DNA of 64,000 nucleotides from Arenicola marina (Eukaryota; Annelida; Polychaeta; Arenicolidae). The stretch lies in the NCBI GenBank assembly GCA_964019135.1, contig OZ025252.1, positions 43,870,959 through 43,934,958 of the forward strand. The letters run 5' to 3'. Of this stretch, positions 11,758 through 23,733 are shown in pieces; the first letter of the stretch is position 1; each line of letters starts with the position of its first letter. A program made the position numbers and the translations under genes. The notes beneath the pieces are model-generated. The model saw nothing but the letters and a program-made list of their open reading frames with translations. It was not told the origin of the DNA and did no database searches.

Positions 11758-14700
11758 CGATGAATGGACAGACACACACGAGTGGAGGCGTGAGAGCAGG
11801 TTTAACGCCTCAGAAGCACGATGAATGGACAGACACGCACGAGTGGAGGCGTGAGAGCAGGTTTAACGCCTCAGAAGCACGATGAATGGACAGACACGCA
11901 CGAGTGGAGGCGTGAGAGCAGGTTTAACGCCTCAGAAGCACGATGAATGGACAGACACGCACGAGTGGAGGCGTGAGAGCAGGTTTAACGCCTCAGAAGC
12001 ACGATGAATGGACAGACACGCACGAGTGGAGGCGTGAGAGCAGGTTTAACGCCTCAGAAGCACGATGAATGGACAGACACGCACGAGTGGAGGCGTGAGA
12101 GCAGGTTTAACGCCTCAGAAGCACGATGAATGGACAGACACGCACGAGTGGAGGCGTGAGAGCAGGTTTAACGCCTCAGAAGCACGATGAATGGACAGAC
12201 ACACACGAGTGGAGGCGTGAGAGCAGGTTAACGCCTCAGAAGCACGATGAATGGACAGACACGCACGAGTGGAGGCGTGAGAGCAGGTTTAACGCCTCAG
12301 AAGCACGATGAATGGACAGACACGCACGAGTGGAGGCGTGAGAGCAGGTTTAACGCCTCAGAAGCACGATGAATGGACAGACACGCACGAGTGGAGGCGT
12401 GAGAGCAGGTTTAACGCCTCAGAAGCACGATGAATGGACAGACACGCACGAGTGGAGGCGTGAGAGCAGGTTTAACGCCTCAGAAGCACGATGAATGGAC
12501 AGACACGCACGAGTGGAGGCGTGAGAGCAGGTTTAACGCCTCAGAAGCACGATGAATGGACAGACACACACGAGTGGAGGCGTGAGAGCAGGTTAACGCC
12601 TCAGAAGCACGATGAATGGACAGACACGCACGAGTGGAGGCGTGAGAGCAGGTTTAACGCCTCAGAAGCACGATGAATGGACAGACACACACGAGTGGAG
12701 GCGTGAGAGCAGGTTAACGCCTCAGAAGCACGATGGATGGACAGACACACACGAGTGGAGGCGTGAGAGCAGGTTAACGCCTCAGAAGCACGATGAATGG
12801 ACAGACACACACGAGTGGAGGCGTGAGAGCAGGTTAACGCCTCAGAAGCACGATGAATGGACAGACACGCACGAGTGGAGGCGTGAGAGCAGGTTAACGC
12901 CTCAGAAGCACGATGAATGGACAGACACACACGAGTGGAGGCGTGAGAGCAGGTTAACGCCTCAGAAGCACGATGAATGGACAGACACGCACGAGTGGAG
13001 GCGTGAGAGCAGGTTAACGCCTCAGAAGCACGATGAATGGACAGACACACACGAGTGGAGGCGTGAGAGCAGGTTTAACGCCTCAGAAGCACGATGAATG
13101 GACAGACACGCACGAGTGGAGGCGTGAGAGCAGGTTAACGCCTCAGAAGCACGATGAATGGACAGACACGCACGAGTGGAGGCGTGAGAGCAGGTTAACG
13201 CCTCAGAAGCACGATGAATGGACAGACACACACGAGTGGAGGCGTGAGAGCAGGTTAACGCCTCAGAAGCACGATGAATGGACAGACACGCACGAGTGGA
13301 GGCGTGAGAGCAGGTTAACGCCTCAGAAGCACGATGAATGGACAGACACGCACGAGTGGAGGCGTGAGAGCAGGTTTAACGCCTCAGAAGCACGATGAAT
13401 GGACAGACACGCACGAGTGGAGGCGTGAGAGCAGGTTTAACGCCTCAGAAGCACGATGAATGGACAGACACGCACGAGTGGAGGCGTGAGAGCAGGTTAA
13501 CGCCTCAGAAGCACGATGAATGGACAGACACGCACGAGTGGAGGCGTGAGAGCCGGTTTAACGCCTCAGAAGCACGATGAATGGACAGACACGCACCAGT
13601 GGAGGCGTGAGAGCAGGTTAACGCCTCAGAAGCACGATGAATGGACAGACACACACGAGTGGAGGTGTGAGAGCAGGTTTAACGCCTCAGAAGCACGATG
13701 AATGGACAGACACGCACGAGTGGAGGCGTGAGAGCAGGTTAACGCCTCAGAAGCACGATGAATGGACAGACACGCACGAGTGGAGGCGTGAGAGCAGGTT
13801 TAACGCCTCAGAAGCACGATGAATGGACAGACACGCACGAGTGGAGGCGTGAGAGCAGGTTTAACGCCTCAGAAGCACGATGAATGGACAGACACGCACG
13901 AGTGGAGGCGTGAGAGCAGGTTTAACGCCTCAGAAGCACGATGAATGGACAGACACGCACCAGTGGAGGCGTGAGAGCAGGTTAACGCCTCAGAAGCACG
14001 ATGAATGGACAGACACGCACGAGTGGAGGCGTGAGAGCAGGTTAACGCCTCAGAAGCACGATGAATGGACAGACACGCACGAGTGGAGGCGTGAGAGCAG
14101 GTTAACGCCTCAGAAGCACGATGAATGGACAGACACGCACGAGTGGAGGCGTGAGAGCAGGTTTAACGCCTCAGAAGCACGATGAATGGACAGACACGCA
14201 CGAGTGGAGGCGTGAGAGCAGGTTAACGCCTCAGAAGCACGATGAATGGACAGACACGCACGAGTGGAGGCGTGAGAGCAGGTTAACGCCTCAGAAGCAC
14301 GATGAATGGACAGACACGCACGAGTGGAGGCGTGAGAGCAGGTTAACGCCTCAGAAGCACGATGAATGGACAGACACACACGAGTGGAGGCGTGAGAGCA
14401 GGTTAACGCCTCAGAAGCACGATGAATGGACAGACACACACGAGTGGAGGCGTGAGAGCAGGTTAACGCCTCAGAAGCACGATGAATGGACAGACACGCA
14501 CGAGTGGAGGCGTGAGAGCAGGTTAACGCCTCAGAAGCACGATGAATGGACAGACACACACGAGTGGAGGCGTGAGAGCAGGTTAACGCCTCAGAAGCAC
14601 GATGGATGGACAGACACACACGAGTGGAGGCGTGAGAGCAGGTTAACGCCTCAGAAGCACGATGAATGGACAGACACACACGAGTGGAGGCGTGAGAGCA

Positions 14701-17364
14701 GGTTAACGCCTCAGAAGCACGATGGATGGACAGACACACACGAGTGGAGGCGTGAGAGCAGGTTAACGCCTCAGAAGCACGATGAATGGACAGACACGCA
14801 CGAGTGGAGGCGTGAGAGCAGGTTAACGCCTCAGAAGCACGATGAATGGACAGACACACACGAGTGGAGGCGTGAGAGCAGGTTAACGCCTCAGAAGCAC
14901 GATGGATGGACAGACACACACGAGTGGAGGCGTGAGAGCAGGTTAACGCCTCAGAAGCACGATGAATGGACAGACACGCACGAGTGGAGGCGTGAGAGCA
15001 GGTTAACGCCTCAGAAGCACGATGAATGGACAGACACACACGAGTGGAGGCGTGAGAGCAGGTTAACGCCTCAGAAGAACGATGAATGGACAGACACACA
15101 CGAGTGGAGGCGTGAGAGCAGGTTAACGCCTCAGAAGCACGATGAATGGACAGACACGCACGAGTGGAGGCGTGAGAGCAGGTTAACGCCTCAGAAGCAC
15201 GATGAATGGACAGACACGCACGAGTGGAGGCGTGAGAGCAGGTTAACGCCTCAGAAGCACGATGAATGGACAGACACACACGAGTGGAGGCGTGAGAGCA
15301 GGTTAACGCCTCAGAAGCACGATGAATGGACAGACACACACGAGTGGAGGCGTGAGAGCAGGTTAACGCCTCAGAAGCACGATGAATGGACAGACACACA
15401 CGAGTGGAGGCGTGAGAGCAGGTTAACGCCTCAGAAGCACGATGAATGGACAGACACGCACGAGTGGAGGCGTGAGAGCAGGTTAACGCCTCAGAAGCAC
15501 GATGAATGGACAGACACACACGAGTGGAGGCGTGAGAGCAGGTTAACGCCTCAGAAGCACGATGAATGGACAGACACACACGAGTGGAGGCGTGAGAGCA
15601 GGTTAACGCCTCAGAAGCACGATGAATGGACAGACACACACGAGTGGAGGCGTGAGAGCAGGTTAACGCCTCAGAAGCACGATGAATGGACAGACACGCA
15701 CGAGTGGAGGCGTGAGAGCAGGTTTAACGCCTCAGAAGCACGATGAATGGACAGACACGCACCAGTGGAGGCGTGAGAGCAGGTTAACGCCTCAGAAGCA
15801 CGATGAATGGACAGACACACACGAGTGGAGGCGTGAGAGCAGGTTTAACGCCTCAGAAGCACGATGAATGGACAGACACGCACGAGTGGAGGCGTGAGAG
15901 CAGGTTAACGCCTCAGAAGCACGATGAATGGACAGACACGCACGAGTGGAGGCGTGAGAGCAGGTTTAACGCCTCAGAAGCACGATGAATGGACAGACAC
16001 GCACGAGTGGAGGCGTGAGAGCAGGTTTAACGCCTCAGAAGCACGATGAATGGACAGACACGCACGAGTGGAGGCGTGAGAGCAGGTTTAACGCCTCAGA
16101 AGCACGATGAATGGACAGACACGCACCAGTGGAGGCGTGAGAGCAGGTTAACGCCTCAGAAGCACGATGAATGGACAGACACGCACGAGTGGAGGCGTGA
16201 GAGCAGGTTAACGCCTCAGAAGCACGATGAATGGACAGACACGCACGAGTGGAGGCGTGAGAGCAGGTTAACCCCTCAGAAGCACGATGAATGGACAGAC
16301 ACGCACGAGTGGAGGCGTGAGAGCAGGTTTAACGCCTCAGAAGCACGATGAATGGACAGACACGCACGAGTGGAGGCGTGAGAGCAGGTTAACGCCTCAG
16401 AAGCACGATGAATGGACAGACACACACGAGTGGAGGCGTGAGAGCAGGTTAACGCCTCAGAAGCACGATGAATGGACAGACACGCACGAGTGGAGGCGTG
16501 AGAGCAGGTTAACGCCTCAGAAGCACGATGAATGGACAGACACGCACGAGTGGAGGCGTGAGAGCAGGTTAACGCCTCAGAAGCACGATGAATGGACAGA
16601 CACACACGAGTGGAGGCGTGAGAGCAGGTTAACGCCTCAGAAGCACGATGAATGGACAGACACACACGAGTGGAGGCGTGAGAGCAGGTTAACGCCTCAG
16701 AAGCACGATGAATGGACAGACACGCACGAGTGGAGGCGTGAGAGCAGGTTAACGCCTCAGAAGCACGATGAATGGACAGACACACACGAGTGGAGGCGTG
16801 AGAGCAGGTTAACGCCTCAGAAGCACGATGGATGGACAGACACACACGAGTGGAGGCGTGAGAGCAGGTTAACGCCTCAGAAGCACGATGAATGGACAGA
16901 CACACACGAGTGGAGGCGTGAGAGCAGGTTAACGCCTCAGAAGCACGATGGATGGACAGACACACACGAGTGGAGGCGTGAGAGCAGGTTAACGCCTCAG
17001 AAGCACGATGAATGGACAGACACGCACGAGTGGAGGCGTGAGAGCAGGTTAACGCCTCAGAAGCACGATGAATGGACAGACACACACGAGTGGAGGCGTG
17101 AGAGCAGGTTAACGCCTCAGAAGCACGATGGATGGACAGACACACACGAGTGGAGGCGTGAGAGCAGGTTAACGCCTCAGAAGCACGATGAATGGACAGA
17201 CACACACGAGTGGAGGCGTGAGAGCAGGTTAACGCCTCAGAAGCACGATGAATGGACAGACACACACGAGTGGAGGCGTGAGAGCAGGTTAACGCCTCAG
17301 AAGCACGATGAATGGACAGACACACACGAGTGGAGGCGTGAGAGCAGGTTAACGCCTCAGAAGA
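11758..17364. repeat. 60/61-bp minisatellite, about 93 copies, with higher-order duplication
   Basis: Array of units beginning ATGAATGGACAGACAC. Two length types exist: 61 bp (GGTTTAACG) and 60 bp (GGTTAACG). Stretches of pure 60-mers are open in frame (541 and 601 codons on plus, 509 and 368 on minus), and each 61-mer breaks the frame, so the long frames are by-products. Other marks are CGCACG/CACACG, CACCAG and ATGGATGG. A block of 36 units is duplicated at an offset of 2,166 bp: features at 13,516, 13,637, 13,880 and 14,121 recur at 15,682, 15,803, 16,046 and 16,287. GTTAAC (HpaI site) marks the 60-mers. Confidence 0.96.
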
Positions 17365-17374
17365 ACAAGAAACA

Positions 17375-18055
17375 ACAGCCAAGTTACAGGACAGCCAAGT
17401 TACAGGACAGCCAAGTTACAGGACAGCCAAGTTACAGGACAGCCAAGTTACAGGACAGCCAAGTTACAGGACAGCCAAGTTACAGGGCAGCCAAGTTACA
17501 GGACAGCCAAGTTACAGGACAGCCAAGTTACAGGACAGTCAAGTTACAGGGCAGCCAAGTTACAGGACAGCCAAGTTACAGGACAGCCAAGTTACAGGGC
17601 AGCCAAGTTACAGGACAGCCAAGTTACAGGACAGCCAAGTTACAGGACAGCCAAGTTACGGGACAGTCAAGTTACAGGGCAGCCAAGTTACAGGGCAGCC
17701 AAGTTACAGGACAGCCAAGTTACAGGACAGCCAAGTTACAGGACAGCCAAGTTACAGGACAGCCAAGTTACAGGACAGCCAAGTTACAGGACAGCCAAGT
17801 TACAGGACAGCCAAGTTACAGGACAGCCAAGTTACAGGACAGCCAAGTTACAGGACAGCCAAGTTACAGGACAGCCAAGTTACAGGGCAGCCAAGTTACA
17901 GGACAGCCAAGTTACAGGACAGCCAAGTTACAGGACAGCCAAGTTACAGGGCAGCCAAGTTACAGGACAGCCAAGTTACAGGACAGCCAAGTTACAGGAC
18001 AGCCAAGTTACAGGGCAGCCAAGTTACAGGACAGCCAAGTTACAGGACAGTCAAG
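17375..18055. repeat. 16-bp minisatellite, about 42 copies
   Basis: Tandem copies of CAAGTTACAGGACAGC with GGGCAGC and GTCAAG variants, directly abutting the 60-bp array with only about 10 bases between. Three units make 48 nt, so it is open in all plus frames and is carried as an extension of the 601-codon frame of the preceding array. No gene is inferred. Confidence 0.95.
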
Positions 18056-21000
18056 TCGATTCTCAAACTTTGCACAATGGATATCAGCGTAATTGCAGCA
18101 CACATTATTAGTATTAATGTATAATTGCATGAACCCCGCCTGGACCGAGTTGCTCGATGTCTCGTTACACAGTCGAGAGCACCCCAGAGCCTGACGAGAT
18201 TACGAGCAATACGCCATATCCTGAAGGTGCCTGGATCTGCTGGGCACAGCACGTGAAACCCTCCTAATCCGTGCATCCTCGACAGGGCATCGTTTGCAAC
18301 ACATAACATCCTTGTGTAGACGAACCCTGGAAGTCACTTCACAACATAAATATGCACCCCCCCCCCACCCCACCCCCGCCAACACCCCCTAGATACACAC
18401 CGTGCGCGCCCATGGGGGCCCTCCCCGTCGGTTGTCGGCAGGCAGACCCCGACCGCCACCCATCACACCGCGCACCAGTCGTCCGACGTAACCAATTAGG
18501 ACGCCATCCGTTTCCGGCACTTGGCGGCCTCCCGTCAGCAGACACTGCGATGACCTCCGCTCCGACTGTCTGGGGATCCTCAGCAGTGCCTCACGCCCGC
18601 TGACTGACCCCCCGTACACTCTCCGCCCCCCACACCATCTCCTTCTTTCTACTAGTAGAAGAGATCGAACACCGTATCGGCTAACTTAAATTTGAGTTAC
18701 GCAAGTGCTTGTCGGGGGTAGCTATTAGTGCGAGTTCACCATGTGGCGATTGCAAAGGGCTGCCATGATTAAATGGACGCTAGTAATAAGCAAAATGCGT
18801 CCTATAATGCATTGGCTCAAATGGCGTGACTGACACCGTTCATGTAGTCAAAAGAAGCAAAATAATAGGAACATATAAGTGTTGCAAACTTCAAGTATTT
18901 TACAGTGAACGCATAAGTTTCTAACTAGAACCATTTGGCGCACGTTTGGTCTGAAAACATGGCGAATCAAACCATGTTGAGGTCCCGACATGGGGAGGCG
19001 AGCGGCAAGATAGCTAAAAGCTAAAAGTCTAAAACTTCACGAGCCTGCGAGGAAGCAAAGCCAAGAGTAGCACATGTTAGCTACATTCCATCTGGAGCGT
19101 CTCTAAGTCCCATCAGAGAGGAATTCATCAGGCACCAAGCACCTCTTAGCAGACAAGAGACCATGCAGTGAAGACCACGCCAGGGCGTCCGTCTGTTTTG
19201 TTGTTTTTTTACCAAGGGAAGCTCGCTTGATGGCAGGCCCCGTGGCGCAGTTTTATTCCATTAGTCCGCCTCGGCTTACAGATATATTTACGACGTGTTA
19301 AAAAGCGGTAGCGAGAAGAGAAATCAGTAGCGCCGGGAGTGAGGAAGGCGGTATACATTGAGCGCGGCTATAGCCTCCGTCAACGCTTCCACCAGTAATG
19401 TGAGCAGCTTAAAGCCTTGCCATTTGAACCGTTAGGGGTGGGGGCAAAGCCAGAATGGGGGAAGTTTTTAACTAAAGAGGTAACCGTGGCCTGAAAGGAT
19501 TTACAAATAGGCATCTGGCAGAAAAAAAGCTTCACTGGCCGTCGTCAAAGATTCACCTGTAATTTGTCCTATATTGGTTGACCTTGAGACTGGGAGATTG
19601 AAGGTCAACCGGGACATGTCTGCAACGAAGATGTTCTGTTTAACATTGCTGTGTTCTTGAAGAACTGCGGAAACTGCAGCACCGACGATCCAGAACCGAC
19701 ACATCCCGGGAGCCCAGTCGACTCTCACAACTGGACGATGATGCAGCGCATAGTTACACACGGCAGACCAGCGTCCACTCCTCCTCGTCCCCATTCACCA
19801 CTTGACGTAACTCATCACAGGCCAGGTGGATGAAGGGCCCTCACCCCCTTCTCACGAACGCTGTGCTCCGTAACCCATGGCGATCGTGTGTATACTACAG
19901 CCCACATCGGTGGGAGGTCCAGCTACGCCCCACAGTACTCCACTGTTCTTCATATAAACACAATTACCACAACCTTATATCACATTCACATCACATCGAT
20001 GATCGGAAACGCCGCAGGCCGATGATAAAATATAATGTGAAGGTCATATAAATAGAACGGCCTGCCAATGATTCTGGATAAAAATCCCCTATATATTTAT
20101 ACTACCCCTCCCCACCCCCAACCATCTATCCCCTCCCCTGACTGTTGTGATTGCTTCCACTGGGAAGCGTCCCATGTTTTGCTCCAACGCTGCGCAAGAT
20201 CCCAGTGGTCTGACCAGAGATTACTATACGATCTCTGGTCTGACTACCGGACTATATATATCTGTCACACTGGCGTTGTCCAACTTCGATTCCATCATCC
20301 TAACGTACTGGCCAATTGCCCCGCGTCGCCAGAGCAAGGGTTGCCTTAGGCCTAGTTCTATTGCTGTATGAGAGGCAATATCCGACTTTTGCCCACCGTA
20401 CAGCCATAGAACTAGGGCTATGGTTGCCTAGCAACACTGGCGGTGGACCTCTTCATATAGATACGGGTTTTCTTGCCGCTATTCTTTTTTATCAGATAAA
20501 AACGCAATCCCCAATTCACCATGCTTCATAGGCCCATCGTGAGCGAATACCGAATATATGTATGTAGTTGAAACCACCAGGCTGGGTCTCCTGCGTAACT
20601 TACACATAACGTTTCTCAGCGATAACAGTTACGTAATTTAAATCAACTATTTGACTTCACCCACTGATCTAGTAACAGAGCCCATATGGCGATGAAAGGC
20701 CACAGAGGGGGTGGGTTACTGAGTCCGCTCCTCCTGACACCCACCCCAGACATAACACCCCTGCAAACTACCCGACGCCACGCCATATCCTCATCCACAC
20801 CCCATCCCCCTAATGCAATACGAAATGGGCTCCCTTCGTGCACCCAGTCAGCACCCCAAACCCAAAGGCAAAAAGAAACGTATAAAGAGCCTACAGCGTA
20901 GCCAAGGCCGTGCAAGTATTATTCCGCGGTCCATGACCGTGACTCAACAACGGTAACCTCACAGGAATCTGACTGAGACCAGCACCCTGGGAACTAATGA

Positions 21001-21236
21001 AAAGACCCCGGTTCGCCGTCGTGTTGTCTTGCCGTGAGACTCTGGCGTGAGACTGTAAAGGGAGAACGACAACACCTTCTACTGTGTAAATATATATCTA
21101 TACCCCCTATCTATACCAGTACGGACAAGTTTCTACCTACACCATGTATCAGACACCAAGGAACCCTGAGTGGCAGAGTGGTGGCGCGCCAGTCTCCTGA
21201 TGGGGCTGGGTTCGAACTGATCCTAAATATGTACTG
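18056..21236. other. Intergenic stretch without recognised gene
   Basis: Mostly unique sequence. It contains C-rich homopolymer near 18,356-18,390, a tRNA A-box-like CCCGTGGCGCAGTTTT without a B box near 19,241, and a better tRNA-like segment at 21,166-21,220 (listed). All frames are under 100 codons and none was recognised. The missing exons of the MAPKBP1/WDR62 homologue were looked for here on minus and not found. Confidence 0.45.
21166..21220 (+). mobile_element. tRNA-derived SINE head
   Basis: TGGCAGAGTGG is an exact match to the RNA polymerase III A-box pattern, and GGGTTCGAACT follows about 37 nt later as the B box. The spacing is that of a tRNA, but the 3' half of the acceptor stem is not evident, so this is a tRNA-derived SINE head. 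It sits just before the 27-bp minisatellite. Confidence 0.5.
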
Positions 21237-22056
21237 AGGGTGGGTGTGGTGGTGGGAGTGACGGATGTGGTGGTGGGGGTAACGGATGGTGGTGTGGGAG
21301 TGATGGGGGTGGGGGTGGGGGTGGTGGAGGGAGTGACGGACGCCGATGCAGTGGTGGGTGTGGTGGTGGGAGTGACGGAGGTGGGTGTGGTGGTGGGAGG
21401 GACGGAGGTGGGTGTGGTGGTGGGAGGGACGGAGGTGGGTGTGGTGGTGGGAGTGACGGAGGTGGGTGTGGTGGTGGTAGGGACGGAGGTGGGTGTGGCG
21501 GTGTGGTGGTGGGAGTGACGGAGGTGGGTGTGGCGGTGGGTGCGTGTGGCGGTGTGGTGGTGGGAGTGACGGAGGTGGGTGTGGTGGTGGGAGGGACGGA
21601 GGTGGGTGTGGCGGTGTGGTGGTGGGAGTGACGGAGGTGGGTGTGGTGGTGGGAGGGACGGAGGTCGGTGTGGTTGAATGGAATGTTGGTGTTTTAGGCC
21701 ACTTGTGTGCACATACAGGCTAAATTGGGCCAAGGAACCTCCCGGGACGATGAAGGATGAAGGAATGAAACATGCCCCAGATTAGGTGCCCGAGCCCGGA
21801 TTCGAACCCAGGACCTATTGATCTGCGGTCTAGTGCGCTAACCACTACACCAGGGAGGCCCCCCGTCGGTGTGGTGGTGGGAGTGACGGAGGTGGGTGTG
21901 GTGGTGGGAGGGATGGGGGTGGGTGTGGCGGTGGGTGCGTGTGGCGGTGTGGTGGTGGGAGTGACGGAGGTGCGTGTGGCGGTGGGTGCGTGTGGCGGTG
22001 TGGTGGTGGGAGTGCCGAGGTGGGAGTGACGGAGGTGCGTGTGGCGGTGGGTCAAG
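21237..22056. repeat. 27-bp GT-rich minisatellite split by a SINE
   Basis: Tandem copies of a GGTGGGTGTGGTGGTGGGAG/TGACGGA type unit, with shorter and longer variants that add GGCGGTGTGGTG. The array runs at 21,237-21,663 and resumes at 21,876-22,056; the interruption is the SINE at 21,675-21,864. Short open frames on both strands are by-products. Confidence 0.9.
21675..21864 (-). mobile_element. tRNA-derived SINE (190 bp) with 11-bp target-site duplication
   Basis: Flanked by direct repeats GTCGGTGTGGT at 21,664-21,674 and 21,865-21,875. Read on minus it has an A-box region CTGGTGTAGTGGTTAGCGC, a B box GGGTTCGAATCC, a middle part ending TCATCCTTCATCGTCCC, and a 3' part CGGGAGGTTCCTTGGCCCAA ... 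TGTGCACACAAG with a short A/T-rich tail. The head matches the element at 40,440-40,640. The 3' part matches 62,255-62,310 and, less well, 22,595-22,680. This is a non-autonomous SINE, probably young since its flanking repeats are perfect. Confidence 0.88.
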
Positions 22057-22539
22057 GGGTGATGAGTTGCTTGTAGCCATACCGTCGTTAATCCAGGGAG
22101 AACTATTCCCTTCCCAGATCGGCGTGATTGGCAAAACGACCGACGATTGCCTGCGACGCCTCACGTCATAACATTACCGCGATTACCCTGGGAGCCCGCC
22201 TTATCCCACGTTGTGCAGTCATGGCGGCTGAAAACCCGACAGGCCCCCACCGTGCGCAGCCACGAACGAAGGCGCCGGCTGCAGGCGCGAATCTGGCGTA
22301 TTGAAAGCAGGATGGGGGAACATTGGACGCCTATCTGCACCTTACACGATTAGATAACGGGAGGGGGAAAAAACTCAGACGGGACAGGGAAAGACACCCA
22401 GACGGGACGGGGATAACTCCCGAGGCATGGGGAACGCCACTCTGGCCATGGTTATTCTGGCTCAGAGTGAGTCACCATGCACCAGACGACTTAAAACAAT
22501 GCAGTCTGTACAGATTTTTAACAACAGAAACGCTCTTTT

Positions 22540-22690
22540 CTGGTTCTTTACAGCAAACAGGTGATCTCCATCTGGGGCTTGTCTCACTCAACCCCAATGC
22601 CTTGGCCCGGGAAGCTTGTTGGCTCAATTATAGCCCTAATGTGCACAAACTGGCCTAAAGCACTAAAACGTCCTCTGCTTTCAATATCAT
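22540..22690 (+). mobile_element. SINE 3' part, diverged
   Basis: CCTTGGCCCGGGAAGCTTGT ... AATGTGCACAAACTGGCCTAA resembles the 3' domain of the 21,675-21,864 SINE (CCTTGGCCCAA ... TGTGCACACAAGTGGCCTAA), and both end in CATTCAA-type sequence. No tRNA-like head is seen upstream, so it is a 5'-truncated or diverged copy. Confidence 0.5.
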
Positions 22691-23245
22691 TCAAAAATAA
22701 CATATAAAAGGGTAAGTTGGTGACTTTGACAGGTTGCTGACATTAAAAAGGTAATCCAATGGCTTACTTTTGCAATACTCAGAGTAAACATCAGTCAGAG
22801 ATGAAGAAAGGCCTGCCTTGAAAGCATGCACCATTAAGCAGTATGCCAATTTCTTGCAAACGTTACCAGTGTACCAATTACCTTTAATGGGGGATCAGGC
22901 TAGATCAAGCAAATATCCAACAAATTGTTAGACATTTGTGCCAGATATTGCATCAAATAATGGCAGACAGCAGTGATGTCCTTGTACCAGGTTGATTGAC
23001 ATATATCCCAATATGTATACCAGAGGTAGGCCATATTGTTGCAGAAGGTGAGGTCCTTACACAAGACTTGATCCTTTTTAACATGAAATGCATCTAAAGC
23101 TTAGTTTAAATAACAAAAAGTTCAGAATATGATACAAAAACAAATACATTTCCAGAACCAGTTCAAAGCAGCTTATTATTCATGACACACATGACAGGTA
23201 GAATACAGTTTGAATGTAAAAAGAGAAAAAACAAGCTTGTCTTAC
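22691..23245. other. Intronic or flanking sequence downstream of MAPKBP1/WDR62 exon 2
   Basis: AT-rich unique sequence. By gene structure this is the start of the intron after the second coding exon of the minus-strand gene. No further exon was recognised. Confidence 0.5.
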
Positions 23246-23733
23246 CCTGCTGGATAAGCTATTACTCCATTAACAGGATCTGTGGCAATTGCTGCATTGT
23301 TTGTGACAGTTAATCCAAGAACACGTTCTAATTTAATCTGCAAAACAAAAAAAAAAAGAGTAAATTAAAATAAAGTTTAATGGCAAATACTCTTTACTTG
23401 AATATCAAGCATCACACTTTGAGGAATTCAAGTGTTACAATAATTACTACAAAAAACATTATTTGACATATGTTACATCTTGTAAAAACTAGATATCACC
23501 AAAAGAACCCTAATCCCAACAATTAACCAGCCATTCATTGCCAAGCACTTGTTCTTGACTCACCCTCTGTGACACTGGGAGAGCCTTAGGCTTTCTCTTC
23601 AGGGATGGAGATCTGAGGAGACGTTTGACCTGTAAGTTGGGAGCAGGTCTCTCCATGGTGTCTCCAAGGTTTGTAATTCCCAAGGTATAATGAACTTTAT
23701 TCCAATATATTCCTCATCAAGAGTCATCAGTTC
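23246..23733 (-). CDS. MAPKBP1: MAPKBP1/WDR62-like protein, N-terminal coding exons (partial)
   Basis: Minus-strand, two coding exons. Exon with ATG: 5'UTR from 23,733 (acceptor ...TTTTTAG), CDS 23,656-23,564 (31 codons), donor GTGAGT. Next exon: 23,337-23,246 (92 nt), acceptor TTTTGCAG, donor GTAAG. The joined reading contains LLRSPSLKRKPK and then IKLERVLGLTVTN ... GVIAYPAG. This matches the N-terminus of MAPKBP1 and WDR62, where LLRSPS precedes the first WD40 blade (LEKVLGIT...GLVAYPAG). Family proteins are large WD40 scaffolds (about 1,500 residues) for JNK signalling and centrosome or spindle function. Only about 61 residues are present; the next exon (expected to start with CVVV and a NPRK-type motif) was not found in the remaining 23 kb to the left. 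It is divergent to the SRR-like gene. A 5' non-coding exon may end near 25,259 (GTACGT), unproven. Confidence 0.8.

Noticed and set aside
11758-17364. CRISPR array
   Set aside because: Units are directly adjacent with no unique spacers, in a eukaryotic genome; it is a minisatellite.
14121-18092. Frames of 541 and 601 codons (plus) and 509 and 368 codons (minus)
   Set aside because: Produced by pure runs of 60-bp units and the 16-bp array; broken wherever a 61-bp unit occurs.
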